Below are positions 1 to 8,076 of a DNA stretch of 64,000 nt, piece after piece. The stretch covers positions 1 to 64,000 of the forward strand of contig NZ_JAPJZJ010000006.1 of NCBI RefSeq assembly GCF_028858515.1, read 5' to 3'. The stretch is from Aurantiacibacter sp. D1-12. Lineage in GTDB: Bacteria > Pseudomonadota > Alphaproteobacteria > Sphingomonadales > Sphingomonadaceae. The notes under the pieces are model-generated. The model had not been told where the DNA came from. It saw only the letters and a list, made by a program, of their open reading frames with translations, and did no database searches. The position numbers were made by a program, and so were the translations under genes. Each line of letters begins with the position of its first letter. Positions within the stretch are counted from its first letter, which is position 1.

Positions 1-103
1 ACCGGGCGGTTCCAGTACACCGGCCAGATCTGGCTCGAGGCGCTCGGCCTCTACTACTACAAAGCCCGCATGTACTCGCCGACCCTCGGCAGGTTCATGC
101 AGA
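1..103 (+). repeat. Rhs core direct repeat, copy 1
   Basis: Bases 1-103 recur at 1656-1758 with only two mismatches (84/1739 and 87/1742), both C to G. Identity ends abruptly after the GGTTCATGCAGA shared by both copies. The repeat encodes the last conserved part of the Rhs shell, the normal crossover point for swapping toxin tips. Confidence 0.95.
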
Positions 104-696
104 CCGATCCCATCGGGTATGAGGATAATGTGAACCTCTATGGGTATGTGGCGAATGATCCAGTAAATTTGGTGGACTTTAGTGGCTTGGGTCCGTGGAT
201 TGTTCGGCTGGTCAACGCAGGTGTCAGGCGAATAAGGCGAGTCTCAAGGTCAGATGCGATACGCGAGCGTCGTCGTGGAGGTAATATCCAAGCTGAAAAT
301 CGCCAGCAGGCGCGCTCGATTGAGCGGGCTAGCACAAATGAACCAGAAAATATCCGTAGACACGAGGGGCATCAAATTCGGGACAGTAATGGCAATGAAA
401 CCGGCAATGTTGGTCGACCACACTATCAAACTGAAGGCAATACGGGCCATACATTTTGGTCAACGGCGGCGGCGACCGTGACAACAGTCACTACTACGGC
501 ATTGGATGCCTTGGAGGCTGGAGACCCAATATCCTTGTTGCTAGGAGAGAGCACTTCGCCTTGCGCTGACATTGGTGCCTGCGACCAAGACGGGAACGTG
601 TTGGAAGGCGAAGAGAGAGAGAAGCTGAAATTGAACGTATCCAGAATGGGCTTCAGCGTGAAACTGATGAAAATTGATCGAGCAGGTGTCAGGTAA
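1..696 (+). CDS. Rhs-family polymorphic toxin, C-terminal part (5' end outside window)
   Basis: The frame is open from the first base, so the gene starts upstream. The first ~62 residues are the end of an Rhs core: a [23 protein letters not shown] segment followed by the [11 protein letters not shown] and [11 protein letters not shown] motifs that close Rhs/YD-repeat shells. After about base 186 the sequence changes to an AT-richer ~169-residue tail, as expected for an exchangeable C-terminal toxin. The tail is basic at first ([15 protein letters not shown]). It then carries a His cluster ([26 protein letters not shown]) and a Thr/Ala-rich hydrophobic stretch. I do not recognise the toxin family. 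The clustered His with Arg/Asn would suit a nuclease, but that is inference. Its stop overlaps the next start (TAATG), the usual toxin-immunity arrangement. Confidence 0.85.
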   Translation, partial: TGRFQYTGQIWLEALGLYYYKARMYSPTLGRFMQTDPIGYEDNVNLYGYVANDPVNLVDFSGLGPWIVRLVNAGVRRIRRVSRSDAIRERRRGGNIQAENRQQARSIERASTNEPENIRRHEGHQIRDSNGNETGNVGRPHYQTEGNTGHTFWSTAAATVTTVTTTALDALEAGDPISLLLGESTSPCADIGACDQDGNVLEGEEREKLKLNVSRMGFSVKLMKIDRAGVR

Positions 697-953
697 TGAA
701 CACATTTCGGGTCGTTTTGGAGGGTTCACTTCTACCGCTAGAAACTGGGGAACTCTCAGGTTTCTTTGCTGGACGCTTTGTGCAGGCTTCGTCGTCGGCG
801 GAAGCTACGGCCCTGGCAATCGAAACGGTTAGGAGAGAGTTTGAGCGATCTACTCTTGTGGATCATTATGTATTGCAGCAGATGATAGTCGATGAGATTG
901 TTGAAGTCAGCGTGTCAGAAATTGAATTGCTAAGAGGATTCACTCTATATTGA
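696..953 (+). CDS. Putative immunity protein for the Rhs toxin
   Basis: This encodes an 85-residue, acidic, probably cytosolic protein (starts [10 protein letters not shown], ends RGFTLY) with no signal peptide or membrane segment. Its ATG overlaps the toxin stop codon (TAATG at 694-698), so the two are translationally coupled. That position directly after an Rhs C-terminal toxin is the usual place for the cognate immunity gene. The sequence (GFFAGRFVQASSSAEATALAIETVRREF) loosely resembles small uncharacterised proteins with an RFVEA-x-EA pattern, but I cannot name a family. Composition is AT-richer than the core genome, like the toxin tail. The immunity role is inferred from position only. 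Confidence 0.6.
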   Translation: MNTFRVVLEGSLLPLETGELSGFFAGRFVQASSSAEATALAIETVRREFERSTLVDHYVLQQMIVDEIVEVSVSEIELLRGFTLY

Positions 954-989
954 GCTAAGACTGCAGGATTACGGTGACAGTTGCAATAA

Positions 990-1758
990 CTTCTAAACTT
1001 CAACAAAGTTCTGAGCACCGCAAATCTAGCCACCCGCAACCCCGCCTCGCAAATCCTCACGGAAACCAGCACCAACGGCGTGTTCGCGTGGAATGCGCAT
1101 CCCACAGGCACCACGACCGCGAACTACACCGTCAACGGTCTCAACCAGTATACCCAGATCAACGGCAACGGCATCTGCCACGATGCCAACGGCAACCTCA
1201 CCGCGGATGGCACTTACGCCTATCTCTACGATAACGAGAACCGCCTGGTACAGATGCGCGCGCGGGTGGGCTCAACCTGCCCGACCAACACCACCGGCTA
1301 TACCGGAGCGCTTTCAGCGCAGCTCGAATACGATCCGATGGGGCGCCTGTACGAGGTGCGTTCCTACACCAATGGCGCGCTGACCGACACGCGGCGCTTC
1401 CTCTACGATGGCGATGCGCTTGTGGGCGAGTACAGCACATCGGGCACGATGCTCGCGCGCTACCTGCACGGGCCTGCTGCGGGCGTGGATGATCCGCTGG
1501 TGAGCTTTGCCGGATCGACCACTGCGGCCAACAATGCGATCTATCTCTACTCGGACGCACGCGGCTCGATCGTATACAGCACCAATCGCTGGCGCTGGGG
1601 TGTGTTGACCAGTGCCAACACCTACGACCCCTACGGCGTACCGGGCACCGGCAACACCGGGCGGTTCCAGTACACCGGCCAGATCTGGCTCGAGGCGCTC
1701 GGCCTCTACTACTACAAAGCCCGCATGTACTCGCCGACGCTGGGCAGGTTCATGCAGA
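990..1758 (+). pseudogene. Orphan Rhs core fragment
   Basis: The frame is open from 990 after a TAA at 987-989. Recognisable Rhs/YD-repeat sequence begins around 1005 (LSTANLATRNPASQILTET). It continues through YTVNGLNQYTQI, DANGNLTADGTYAYLYDNENRL, FLYDGDALVGEY, YLYSDARGSIV and the shell-closing [10 protein letters not shown] motif. There is no credible start codon or ribosome site for a whole protein and the long N-terminal Rhs part is missing. This is therefore a silent orphan core tip of the kind that supplies alternative C-termini by recombination. It runs in frame into a transposase fragment rather than a normal toxin. A GTG at 1080 could initiate translation, but expression is doubtful. 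Confidence 0.75.
1656..1758 (+). repeat. Rhs core direct repeat, copy 2
   Basis: This is the second copy of the 103-bp repeat at 1-103. Copy 1 is followed by its own toxin tail and copy 2 by an IS6-family transposase remnant, so homologous exchange between the copies would delete the toxin and immunity genes. Confidence 0.95.
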
Positions 1759-2120
1759 AACGAGACACAAAGCCTGCATTGAAGTTCTTTCGCAAGGCGC
1801 TTCGCTGTCAGGGTCAGGCTGAGAAGATTGCCACCGGTGATCTAAAGTACCCTTCAAGCATGCGAGAATTGGGCAATGAGAGTCGCCGCGAGATGGGAAG
1901 GCGGCTCAACAATCGGGCCGAAAACTCGCACTTACCCTTTCGACGACGAGAGCGGGTTATGCAGAGATTTCGCAGGATGAAGTCTCTCCAAAATTTCGCT
2001 TCCGTTCACGCCAACATCTACAACCACTTCAACTCCGTTCAACTCTGCCATTGCTGCGCCAATCGGAGACGAGTTGCGGTTGGTCTGACAGCAAGTTTGC
2101 CTTGCGGCGCGCTTCCATGA
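1759..2120 (+). mobile_element. IS6-family transposase 3' remnant fused to Rhs core
   Basis: Directly after RFMQ the frame continues as KRDTKPALKFFRKALR, then YPSSMRELGNESRREMGRRL, NNRAENSHLPFRRRERVM, QRFRRMKSLQNFASVHANIY and NHFN. This is the C-terminal half of the DDE domain of IS6-family transposases, and the NNRAENSH block carries the catalytic Glu. The residues around the expected second Asp (IATGDLKYP) are altered relative to the usual TDxLxSY. The tail after NHFN (~2045 on) no longer resembles the family. The N-terminal HTH and first catalytic Asp are absent, so it is not an active element. I saw no terminal inverted repeats. Confidence 0.75.
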
Positions 2121-2153
2121 CATAAGCATCTCTGAGTGCAAAGGGGGGCTTAA

Positions 2154-2606
2154 ATGCCGATTTTCGTGATCAAGCGCACCTGTCTCGTGCTGCTGAGTGC
2201 TGGTGGATTGGGCCTTGCCAGTCCACTGCACGCACAATCCTTCGAGGAGCTGGATAGGCTTTCCGATGTTTCAGTCGATGAAGCGAGCGGTATCGCCGCC
2301 GCACAGGATCAGGCTGGACGCGGCCTTTTACTCGAAGCTTTGGCAACGCTGGAGCGTGTCATGGCCGTGCATCCAACTTCGCTCAATGCACGTATGCTGC
2401 ATGCCTATTACCTCTGCGCGATTGACGATCAGCAGGGCGCTCGTGTCGAAATCGACAATATGGACGAGGATGATTTTGGCCGAGAGAACTTGGCCGAATT
2501 GCGCGCCCGCTGCGCGACTGCGAGCAGCGAGTTTCGTGTCTTGTCCGCACAGGACGGCAATCGCGAGCCGGTGGATTCGAGCAAGAAAGAATTAGGTAAT
2601 GTATAA
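2154..2606 (+). CDS. Exported TPR-like protein upstream of the FecR protein
   Basis: This encodes 150 residues with a signal peptide (MPIFVIKRTCLVLLSAGGLG, cleavage near SPLHA-Q), then helices that look like one or two tetratricopeptide-type repeats (GRGLLLEALATLERVMAVHP, LNARMLHAYYLCAIDDQQGA). A strong purine-rich ribosome site (AAGGGGGG, ~2140-2147) precedes the ATG. The end overlaps the start of the FecR-domain gene by 8 bases, so the two are co-translated. A periplasmic scaffold or partner for the FecR protein is likely but unproven. I do not recognise a named family. Confidence 0.7.
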   Translation: MPIFVIKRTCLVLLSAGGLGLASPLHAQSFEELDRLSDVSVDEASGIAAAQDQAGRGLLLEALATLERVMAVHPTSLNARMLHAYYLCAIDDQQGARVEIDNMDEDDFGRENLAELRARCATASSEFRVLSAQDGNREPVDSSKKELGNV

Positions 2607-3615
2607 AACCAAACGCCTGTTCGTGTCGCTTGCTTGCGGCACAATGCTCGCAACAGGTCTGCTGGTTGCCCCGGCCCATGCCCAGCGAACCGAAGTCGGG
2701 AATGCATCTGCCGTGGTGGGCGAAGTCACGTTGGATAACAACACTTTACGCCGCCCGCGCGAAGTGCGGCGTAGGGACAGGATCGCATGGGGCGATCTGA
2801 TCGAAACCGAACGCCGTTCACAGTTGCAGATATTGCTCCTTGACCGCTCATCCTACGGCATCGGCGCACGTTCGAGCGTGCGGATAGATCGGCATGTCTA
2901 TGATCCCAATGGCGGCAGTTCCACAGTAGTGACCTTCCTAAGGGGCGCTTTGCGCTACTTGTCCGGCAGGCAGGATAACGGGAGCGATACCAATATCCGT
3001 ACGCCAGCTGGCCGGATTGGCATTCGCGGAACTGCGCTCGACATACTGGTCGGCGAGGAAGCCGAGGATATCGCTGAGGATGAAGATAGCGTCGGCGGGA
3101 TGCGTAGCGACGACGATGAGGCGACTCTGGTGATCTTGCGCGGACCGGGTGCAAATACCGGCGGCGGGCTGACGATTGGATTGGTTGAGGTTGAGGCTGC
3201 GGGTGTCACTGTGATACTCAGCGAACCCGGTCAGGCAGCATACATTCCCTTCAACGGTTCACCGCCAATCGGACCTTTTCGCATTTCGGACGACGGTCTG
3301 GCCGACGTGCAGGAGGAGCTTGCACCAGAAGTTGCCCGCGCGAACAGCGGCGGCGGTCTCCTAGAAGCGCTGATACCAATCGCGATCGGAGCGGCTGCGA
3401 TCGGCATTTTGCTTGCTGATGGTGACGATGACGCGCCAGGTGCGTCCACCGCAGACAATCCTGATCAACCTAACGATCCGCCAATTGCTGGAATACCGCC
3501 GCGTCAGCCGCAGTCTCCGCAAGATGATGTGTTAGGAACAGCGGAAGTACCACCTGATCAATCCCAGGATGAAACAGCGGAATCGCCGCCATCGACCGAT
3601 CCTAAAATCGATTAG
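2599..3615 (+). CDS. FecR-domain exported protein
   Basis: This encodes 338 residues: signal peptide (residues 1-28, ending APAHA-Q), then a FecR-type domain (about 35-150; GEVTLDNNTLRRPREVRRRD, LLDRSSYGIGARSSVRIDRH, TPAGRIGIRGTALDILVG). A Gly/Asp-rich middle region and one hydrophobic segment (LLEALIPIAIGAAAIGILLA, ~252-271) follow, then a low-complexity Pro/Asp/Gln tail. The FecR fold here is the periplasmic type seen in non-iron contexts, since no FecI-type sigma factor or TonB receptor lies beside it. It is co-translated with the TPR-like gene upstream and convergent with a CHASE2 cyclase, a combination that suggests an envelope-sensing module (inference). Confidence 0.75.
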   Translation: MYKTKRLFVSLACGTMLATGLLVAPAHAQRTEVGNASAVVGEVTLDNNTLRRPREVRRRDRIAWGDLIETERRSQLQILLLDRSSYGIGARSSVRIDRHVYDPNGGSSTVVTFLRGALRYLSGRQDNGSDTNIRTPAGRIGIRGTALDILVGEEAEDIAEDEDSVGGMRSDDDEATLVILRGPGANTGGGLTIGLVEVEAAGVTVILSEPGQAAYIPFNGSPPIGPFRISDDGLADVQEELAPEVARANSGGGLLEALIPIAIGAAAIGILLADGDDDAPGASTADNPDQPNDPPIAGIPPRQPQSPQDDVLGTAEVPPDQSQDETAESPPSTDPKID

Positions 3616-3622
3616 CTAATCG
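3609..3622. terminator. 14-bp palindrome between convergent genes, possible weak terminator
   Basis: CGATTAGCTAATCG is a perfect palindrome spanning the FecR-protein stop codon, 10 bp from the convergent cyclase stop. It lacks a clear T-run, so termination is only a suggestion. Confidence 0.3.
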
Positions 3623-3631
3623 CGCTAAATA

Positions 3632-5866
3632 TTACTTTTGGGTTGCTTCGAAAACGCCATCCCAATCTTCGGCCAATGTGTTGTTGCGCAGTTGCGCGAC
3701 CCGGTCGCAGTACAGAGAATGCAAGCCTGCAATGCCAAGAGCTTCATATTGCGTACGGCTCTGTTCCAACTGGCGATCAGCCTTATCCCAGTTCTGATGC
3801 CGGTAGGCGTCAATCAGGGCGGAATGATTTTCCGCCAGTCGCACAAACCCATCATCAATCCGAATGCTTTCATCGCCAAGCAATGCAAAGATTGTTTCCG
3901 GAGCTGCGCGCCCAACCACTCGCACGCGATCTATTTCCAGCAGCGCGAACCCCTCCAGCTTATCGGCTAGCGCGTGGCCTGCAATAATCGGCACGCCATA
4001 TTGCTTGGTCAGCCCTTCCAACCGGGAGGCGACATTCACCGTATCTCCGATAAGTGTGTAGGATAGGCGCTGCCGTGAGCCCATGTTTCCGACACAGCAC
4101 ACGCCCGAATTGAGACCGATGCCAATCTTGACCTCGCCCGGCCAGACCACATCGGTGCGGCCCGCCATGACGTTGTTGAGTTTGTCTGTTGCCTGGATCA
4201 TTTCCAGCGCTGCACGCGCTGCGTTACGGTGATGGTCCGGATCGTCAACGGGCGCGTTCCAGAAAGCCAAAATCGCATCGCCGATATACTTGTCGAGCGT
4301 AGCCTTGTGAGCGAGCAGGATTTCACTCATCGGCGAGAGGAAATCGATCAGGAATTCGATGACTTCGCGTGGAGTGTGACGTTCGGCAATGAGTGAGAAA
4401 CCGCGAATGTCACACATCATCACGCTCATATCGCGCTCCTCACCTCCAAGCTCCAGCGTTTCTGGACTGGCCGCGATCTGGCGTACCATTTCAGGAGAAA
4501 GATAGCGGTCGAAAGCTGAGTGAATATAGCGCCGCTGACGTTCTTCGCGGAAGAACACCGCAGCTGTTTGTACGACGTAGATCGTGGCGATTGCAATCAG
4601 CGAATAAGTTGGATCGAGAAGGTAGCGGAGCTGGGTGAAGGCCAGCCAGCTGCATGCCGTGACCGCCGCTATCATGCAAGCAGCGACCAGAGCGCCGGGC
4701 AACGCGCCAAGCCTTGGCAGCAGCAATACCAGCCCACCGCCAAGAACGAGCACGAGCAGCAGTTCGAGCCCGAGGGCCCAATCAGGCCGGTCAAGAAACT
4801 CGCCCGACAGGATTTGCTGGGCTGCAGCTGCATGGACGGTAACGCCAGCCACCTGATCCGCGCTGACGGGTGTCGCAACAAGATCTTGTAAGCCTTGCGC
4901 GCTGCCACCGACAAAGACGATCTTGCCCGCGACCGCATCGGCCAATTCGGTGTCGCTCATCGCGTCGGTGATTATCGGCGCGGCAGAGATCATCTCAATC
5001 GAATTTGGCGGCTGGAAATGTATCCACATTTCTCCGGCATCGTTTACCGGAATTTCTGTATCACCGAGTCGTACCGATACGGCGGCACCCGGAAAAGAAA
5101 GCGTTTGGCCAGAACCATCGCTTGCCAACAAGTTTGGCGAGCCGAGATTCTGCGCAACCCTGACGGTTTCCAGTGACAGCGTCGGCACCAAAACTCCGCG
5201 ATGGATGGCCACCATGCTTGCACGCCGGACAATTCCATCGGCGTCGGGATCGATAGTGACCGATCCTATTCCGGCCGATGCCTCCTCCAATTCTGGAAGT
5301 GGTAAGAGTGCGCCGGGATATTCGCGCACATCTGTACTCGGCATGGTGCCGTTGATGGTGAAGCTGGCGGCTAGCTCTACATCGCGCCCTATCTCGGCTG
5401 AGTCGAGAAAAAAGCCGGTTACAGTCGGGACAGTGCCAAGCGCCTCGGCAAACAACGCATCATGACTCGGCAAGTTGGCGAAATCTGCCCCAAGCGTGCC
5501 ATTCTCTCCAAGCTGAGAATACCGTTGCACGATGGCCGCCGGCGAAGTCCTGTCGGGTTCGGAAAAGACGATATCGTATGCAACCACAACCGCCTCCGCT
5601 TCGCCAAGTCGGCGTGTCAGTTTGGCAAGATCAGTGCGTGGCCAGGGCCATTGCCCAAGCTGCGCTATGGATGCTTCATCAATATCGACGACAACAACCT
5701 GTCCATCGCCTTCTTGGATTCGCGGTGCAGCAGCCTGATAGAAATCGAATACTTGCCAGCGCATGCGTTCAAACGGCACGAAGTTTGCAAATTGCAGCAG
5801 CGCAACGAGAAGCAAGACCAATAGGCCGGCCACTTCCGGACCAAGTCGCCGTAGCTTATCAATCAC
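3632..5866 (-). CDS. CHASE2-sensor class III adenylate/guanylate cyclase
   Basis: This encodes 744 residues. An N-terminal membrane helix (~10-30) is followed by an extracytoplasmic CHASE2 domain (~35-365; RIQEGDGQVVVVDIDEASIA, LGQWPWPRTDLAKLTRRL, KIVFVGGSAQGLQDLVATP). Three closely spaced helices (~370-450) then lead to a C-terminal class III cyclase domain (~485-670). Metal-binding Asp residues sit in SVMMCDIRGFS and the DKYIGDAILAFW loop; YTLIGDTVNVASRLE carries the purine/transition-state region. Thr occupies the position where mammalian adenylyl cyclases have Asp, as in bicarbonate-responsive bacterial enzymes. I chose the GTG at 5866 because a GGGGGA ribosome site precedes it; a TTG at 5920 would add 18 non-hydrophobic residues. 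It presumably makes cAMP in response to a periplasmic signal. Confidence 0.85.
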   Translation of the reverse strand: MIDKLRRLGPEVAGLLVLLLVALLQFANFVPFERMRWQVFDFYQAAAPRIQEGDGQVVVVDIDEASIAQLGQWPWPRTDLAKLTRRLGEAEAVVVAYDIVFSEPDRTSPAAIVQRYSQLGENGTLGADFANLPSHDALFAEALGTVPTVTGFFLDSAEIGRDVELAASFTINGTMPSTDVREYPGALLPLPELEEASAGIGSVTIDPDADGIVRRASMVAIHRGVLVPTLSLETVRVAQNLGSPNLLASDGSGQTLSFPGAAVSVRLGDTEIPVNDAGEMWIHFQPPNSIEMISAAPIITDAMSDTELADAVAGKIVFVGGSAQGLQDLVATPVSADQVAGVTVHAAAAQQILSGEFLDRPDWALGLELLLVLVLGGGLVLLLPRLGALPGALVAACMIAAVTACSWLAFTQLRYLLDPTYSLIAIATIYVVQTAAVFFREERQRRYIHSAFDRYLSPEMVRQIAASPETLELGGEERDMSVMMCDIRGFSLIAERHTPREVIEFLIDFLSPMSEILLAHKATLDKYIGDAILAFWNAPVDDPDHHRNAARAALEMIQATDKLNNVMAGRTDVVWPGEVKIGIGLNSGVCCVGNMGSRQRLSYTLIGDTVNVASRLEGLTKQYGVPIIAGHALADKLEGFALLEIDRVRVVGRAAPETIFALLGDESIRIDDGFVRLAENHSALIDAYRHQNWDKADRQLEQSRTQYEALGIAGLHSLYCDRVAQLRNNTLAEDWDGVFEATQK

Positions 5867-6202
5867 TGTGTCATCCCCCGGTGCACAGCATAGGCTCGCC
5901 CTAGGCGCATGTGCAAGCAAGGGGAGCGCTCATGGTCTTGGTAGAGAACCATCTCCTTTAGCTGACGCTTTGAAACTATCCTCATCACGATGTCTCCATA
6001 TTTGAAGAGCATCGCGATGCCCTGGGTTTAACAAACACCCGGGTCGCTAGACATTATCAGGGCCGCATGGAGTCGCCAAATAAACTGAACATGGCGACAC
6101 ACTCATGATCGCTGTGACGCATGATTTGAGGTGGGCTGAAGGGTGGGCTATTTATCAACCCTTCGTCTAAATTTTTGAATTGTCGTTATAAACTCAAAGA
6201 GA
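5867..6202. other. Intergenic region between cyclase and tRNA-Leu
   Basis: This is 336 bp without a convincing ORF. It holds the cyclase promoter region, an imperfect inverted repeat around 6020-6043 (CCCTGGG ... CCCGGG) and an AT-rich stretch near 6165-6200. I see no RNA gene or mobile-element end. Confidence 0.5.
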
Positions 6203-6290
6203 TGGTGCGGTCGAGAAGACTCGAACTTCCACGGGCTATTCACCCACAACGACCTCAACGTTGCGCGTCTACCAGTTCCGCCACGACCGC
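6203..6290 (-). tRNA. tRNA-Leu (anticodon GAG)
   Basis: The reverse complement folds as a class II tRNA. It has a 7-bp acceptor stem (GCGGTCG/CGACCGC), D-arm with GGTAGACGCG, and an anticodon stem CAACG/CGTTG with loop TTGAGGT giving anticodon GAG (plus-strand 6254-6256). There is an extra-long variable arm, a T-arm with TTCGAGT loop, discriminator A and an encoded CCA (6203-6205). It reads CUC/CUU leucine codons. No integrase or attachment-site duplication is visible beside it. Confidence 0.95.
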
Positions 6291-6403
6291 ACATCAATGA
6301 AGGAAGGACCGCAGGTCGGTCCGCCTTGGTAGGAGCGCGCCACTAGCAAAAGGGTTTGGGGGCTGCAAGCACTCTATTCGCCTGCGTAAAACAAGGCTGC
6401 AGC

Positions 6404-7189
6404 CTATTCGGGTTTCCAGCCGATTTGCACGTTGCGCGCAGAGCGCGGAACGTCGGTCACCGCCTCGTTCACCACCAGCGTTTCACCCGGGGCAATCGTG
6501 CGCTGCTGTGGCGGAACTTCCCACGAATAGACGATCCGGTCACGCGAATCGCGTAGCACGATCAAGATGGTCGGAATCTCGCGAGTGGTCGTGCCGATAT
6601 TGGTGACCGTGCCGCTCGCGCCGAAGAACTCCGTCCCGTTGGGCAGCGTGCGTCGTTCCCACTGGTCGGGCGGGAAATCGAGTTGCAGGTCGGCGTCACC
6701 GGCAGCGAAGGTCGGGCGATCAACCGGCACCCAATCAGGCAGCCCCCAATAGGACACAGCGAAAATAGTGGCTGCGGCGACCACGGCAAAAATGCCCGCG
6801 GCCCAGGTCCACAGCTTCAGCGGATTGCGACGCGGGCGGAACGGCGGCTCGTGATCGAAGTGCGAAGGCTCGTCATCACCGTAGATCGTCTCGACCGGCG
6901 GCGGGGGTACTTCCTCTCGCGCAGGCGGCGGCGGGGATGGCGGAGGATCGGGAAGCGGGGCCTCTTCCGCTTCCGGCTCTTGCACCGGAGCGGGCACAGC
7001 GTCCTCCGGCTGTGGCGCTGGCGGCGGCGGCGCTGCGACCTCTTCCTGCTTCTCAGGCACGTCAACAACCGGACCGTCCTGATACCAGCTGTGGCGGCAC
7101 TTCGCGCAGCGCACAGTGCGGCCTTCCACGCCAATGGCGGCATCAGGCACGACATATTTGGTCGAGCAGGCGGGGCACTGAATGATCAT
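6404..7189 (-). CDS. MJ0042-type zinc-ribbon membrane protein
   Basis: This encodes 261 residues. The N-terminus is a zinc ribbon of the MJ0042 type (MIIQCPACSTKYVVPD, VRCAKCRHSW) with two CxxC pairs. A Pro/Glu-rich linker (~45-105), one membrane helix (LWTWAAGIFAVVAAATIFAVSYW) and a C-terminal beta-rich region (FFGASGTVTNIGTTTREIPT) follow; the last resembles the DUF3426 region found after such ribbons. The ATG at 7189 is chosen because GAGG lies just upstream; a TTG three codons earlier is possible. It is divergent from ftsE, and in alphaproteobacteria such a gene is often next to ftsEX. The biochemical role is unknown. Confidence 0.75.
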   Translation of the reverse strand: MIIQCPACSTKYVVPDAAIGVEGRTVRCAKCRHSWYQDGPVVDVPEKQEEVAAPPPPAPQPEDAVPAPVQEPEAEEAPLPDPPPSPPPPAREEVPPPPVETIYGDDEPSHFDHEPPFRPRRNPLKLWTWAAGIFAVVAAATIFAVSYWGLPDWVPVDRPTFAAGDADLQLDFPPDQWERRTLPNGTEFFGASGTVTNIGTTTREIPTILIVLRDSRDRIVYSWEVPPQQRTIAPGETLVVNEAVTDVPRSARNVQIGWKPE

Positions 7190-7350
7190 GGACCTCAAAG
7201 ATTCCTAGGCGCGGGCGGGCGCGGCAACAAGATTAACAGCGCCAAGCATTGCTCTGCTTGCCGCTTTTTCCACAAGGAGCAGCGCAATTTTCACTGTCGC
7301 ACGGCCCGATAGCCCTTTCCGTTGCCACCGCAAGGCCTTAGCTAGGCGCC

Positions 7351-8076
7351 ATGGCCGGTTCCGATAGCTCGATTGTCCAGTTCGCCAATGTCGGGCTGCG
7401 CTATGGCACCGACCGCGAGGTTTTGAGCGATATTTCCTTCACGCTCTACCCGGGCAGTTTCTACTTTCTGACCGGTGCCAGCGGCGCGGGGAAGACGAGC
7501 ATGCTCAAGCTGCTCTACCTTGCCCAACGCCCCAGCCGTGGCATGATTTCCATGTTCGGAGAGGATGTGATCACCCTGCCGCGCAAGGCCTTGCCCGATG
7601 TGCGGCGGCGGATCGGGGTGGTGTTTCAGGATTTCCGCCTCGTCCCGCACCTTTCTGCTTTCGACAACGTGGCTCTGCCATTGCGCATCACCGGTATGAG
7701 CGAGAGCCAGATCCAGAAGCCGGTGGCCGACATGCTCGAATGGGTCGGACTGGAACACCGCATGGAAGCGCGGCCCGAAACCCTATCGGGCGGGGAACAA
7801 CAGCGTGTCGCCATTGCCCGCGCCGTGATCGCCCGGCCTGAAGTGCTGGTGGCGGACGAACCGACGGGCAACGTCGACCCCGAAATGGCCGTGAAACTGC
7901 TGCGCCTGTTCGAAGCGCTCAACCGCCTTGGCACGACCGTGGTGGTCGCCACGCACGATGTGCACCTGCTGCGCAAGGTGCCGGATTCGCTGATCATGCG
8001 ACTCGACAAGGGGCGCCTGTCCGATCCGACGGGCGCGCTCAAATACCCTCCCAAACGTGAAGGAAACGGGCGATGA
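7351..8076 (+). CDS. ftsE: Cell-division ABC transporter ATPase FtsE
   Basis: This encodes a 241-residue ABC ATPase with Walker A (GASGAGKT), Q-loop (VVFQDFRLVPHLSAFDNV, typical of FtsE), signature (LSGGEQQR), Walker B (VLVADEPTGNVD) and switch His (ATHDVHLL). FtsE pairs with FtsX in the inner membrane to drive periplasmic cell-wall hydrolase activation at the septum. Its last four bases overlap the ftsX start (ATGA), so the two are translationally coupled. The N-terminal extension before the first strand is short. Length and motifs fit the family. Confidence 0.95.
   Translation: MAGSDSSIVQFANVGLRYGTDREVLSDISFTLYPGSFYFLTGASGAGKTSMLKLLYLAQRPSRGMISMFGEDVITLPRKALPDVRRRIGVVFQDFRLVPHLSAFDNVALPLRITGMSESQIQKPVADMLEWVGLEHRMEARPETLSGGEQQRVAIARAVIARPEVLVADEPTGNVDPEMAVKLLRLFEALNRLGTTVVVATHDVHLLRKVPDSLIMRLDKGRLSDPTGALKYPPKREGNGR

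Noticed and set aside
1080..2120. A complete second Rhs toxin gene
   Set aside because: The core is truncated at its 5' end and the tail matches an IS6-family transposase, not a toxin; no immunity gene follows.
6203..6290. tRNA-Leu as an integration site
   Set aside because: No integrase, no direct repeat of the tRNA 3' end and no compositional island beside it.
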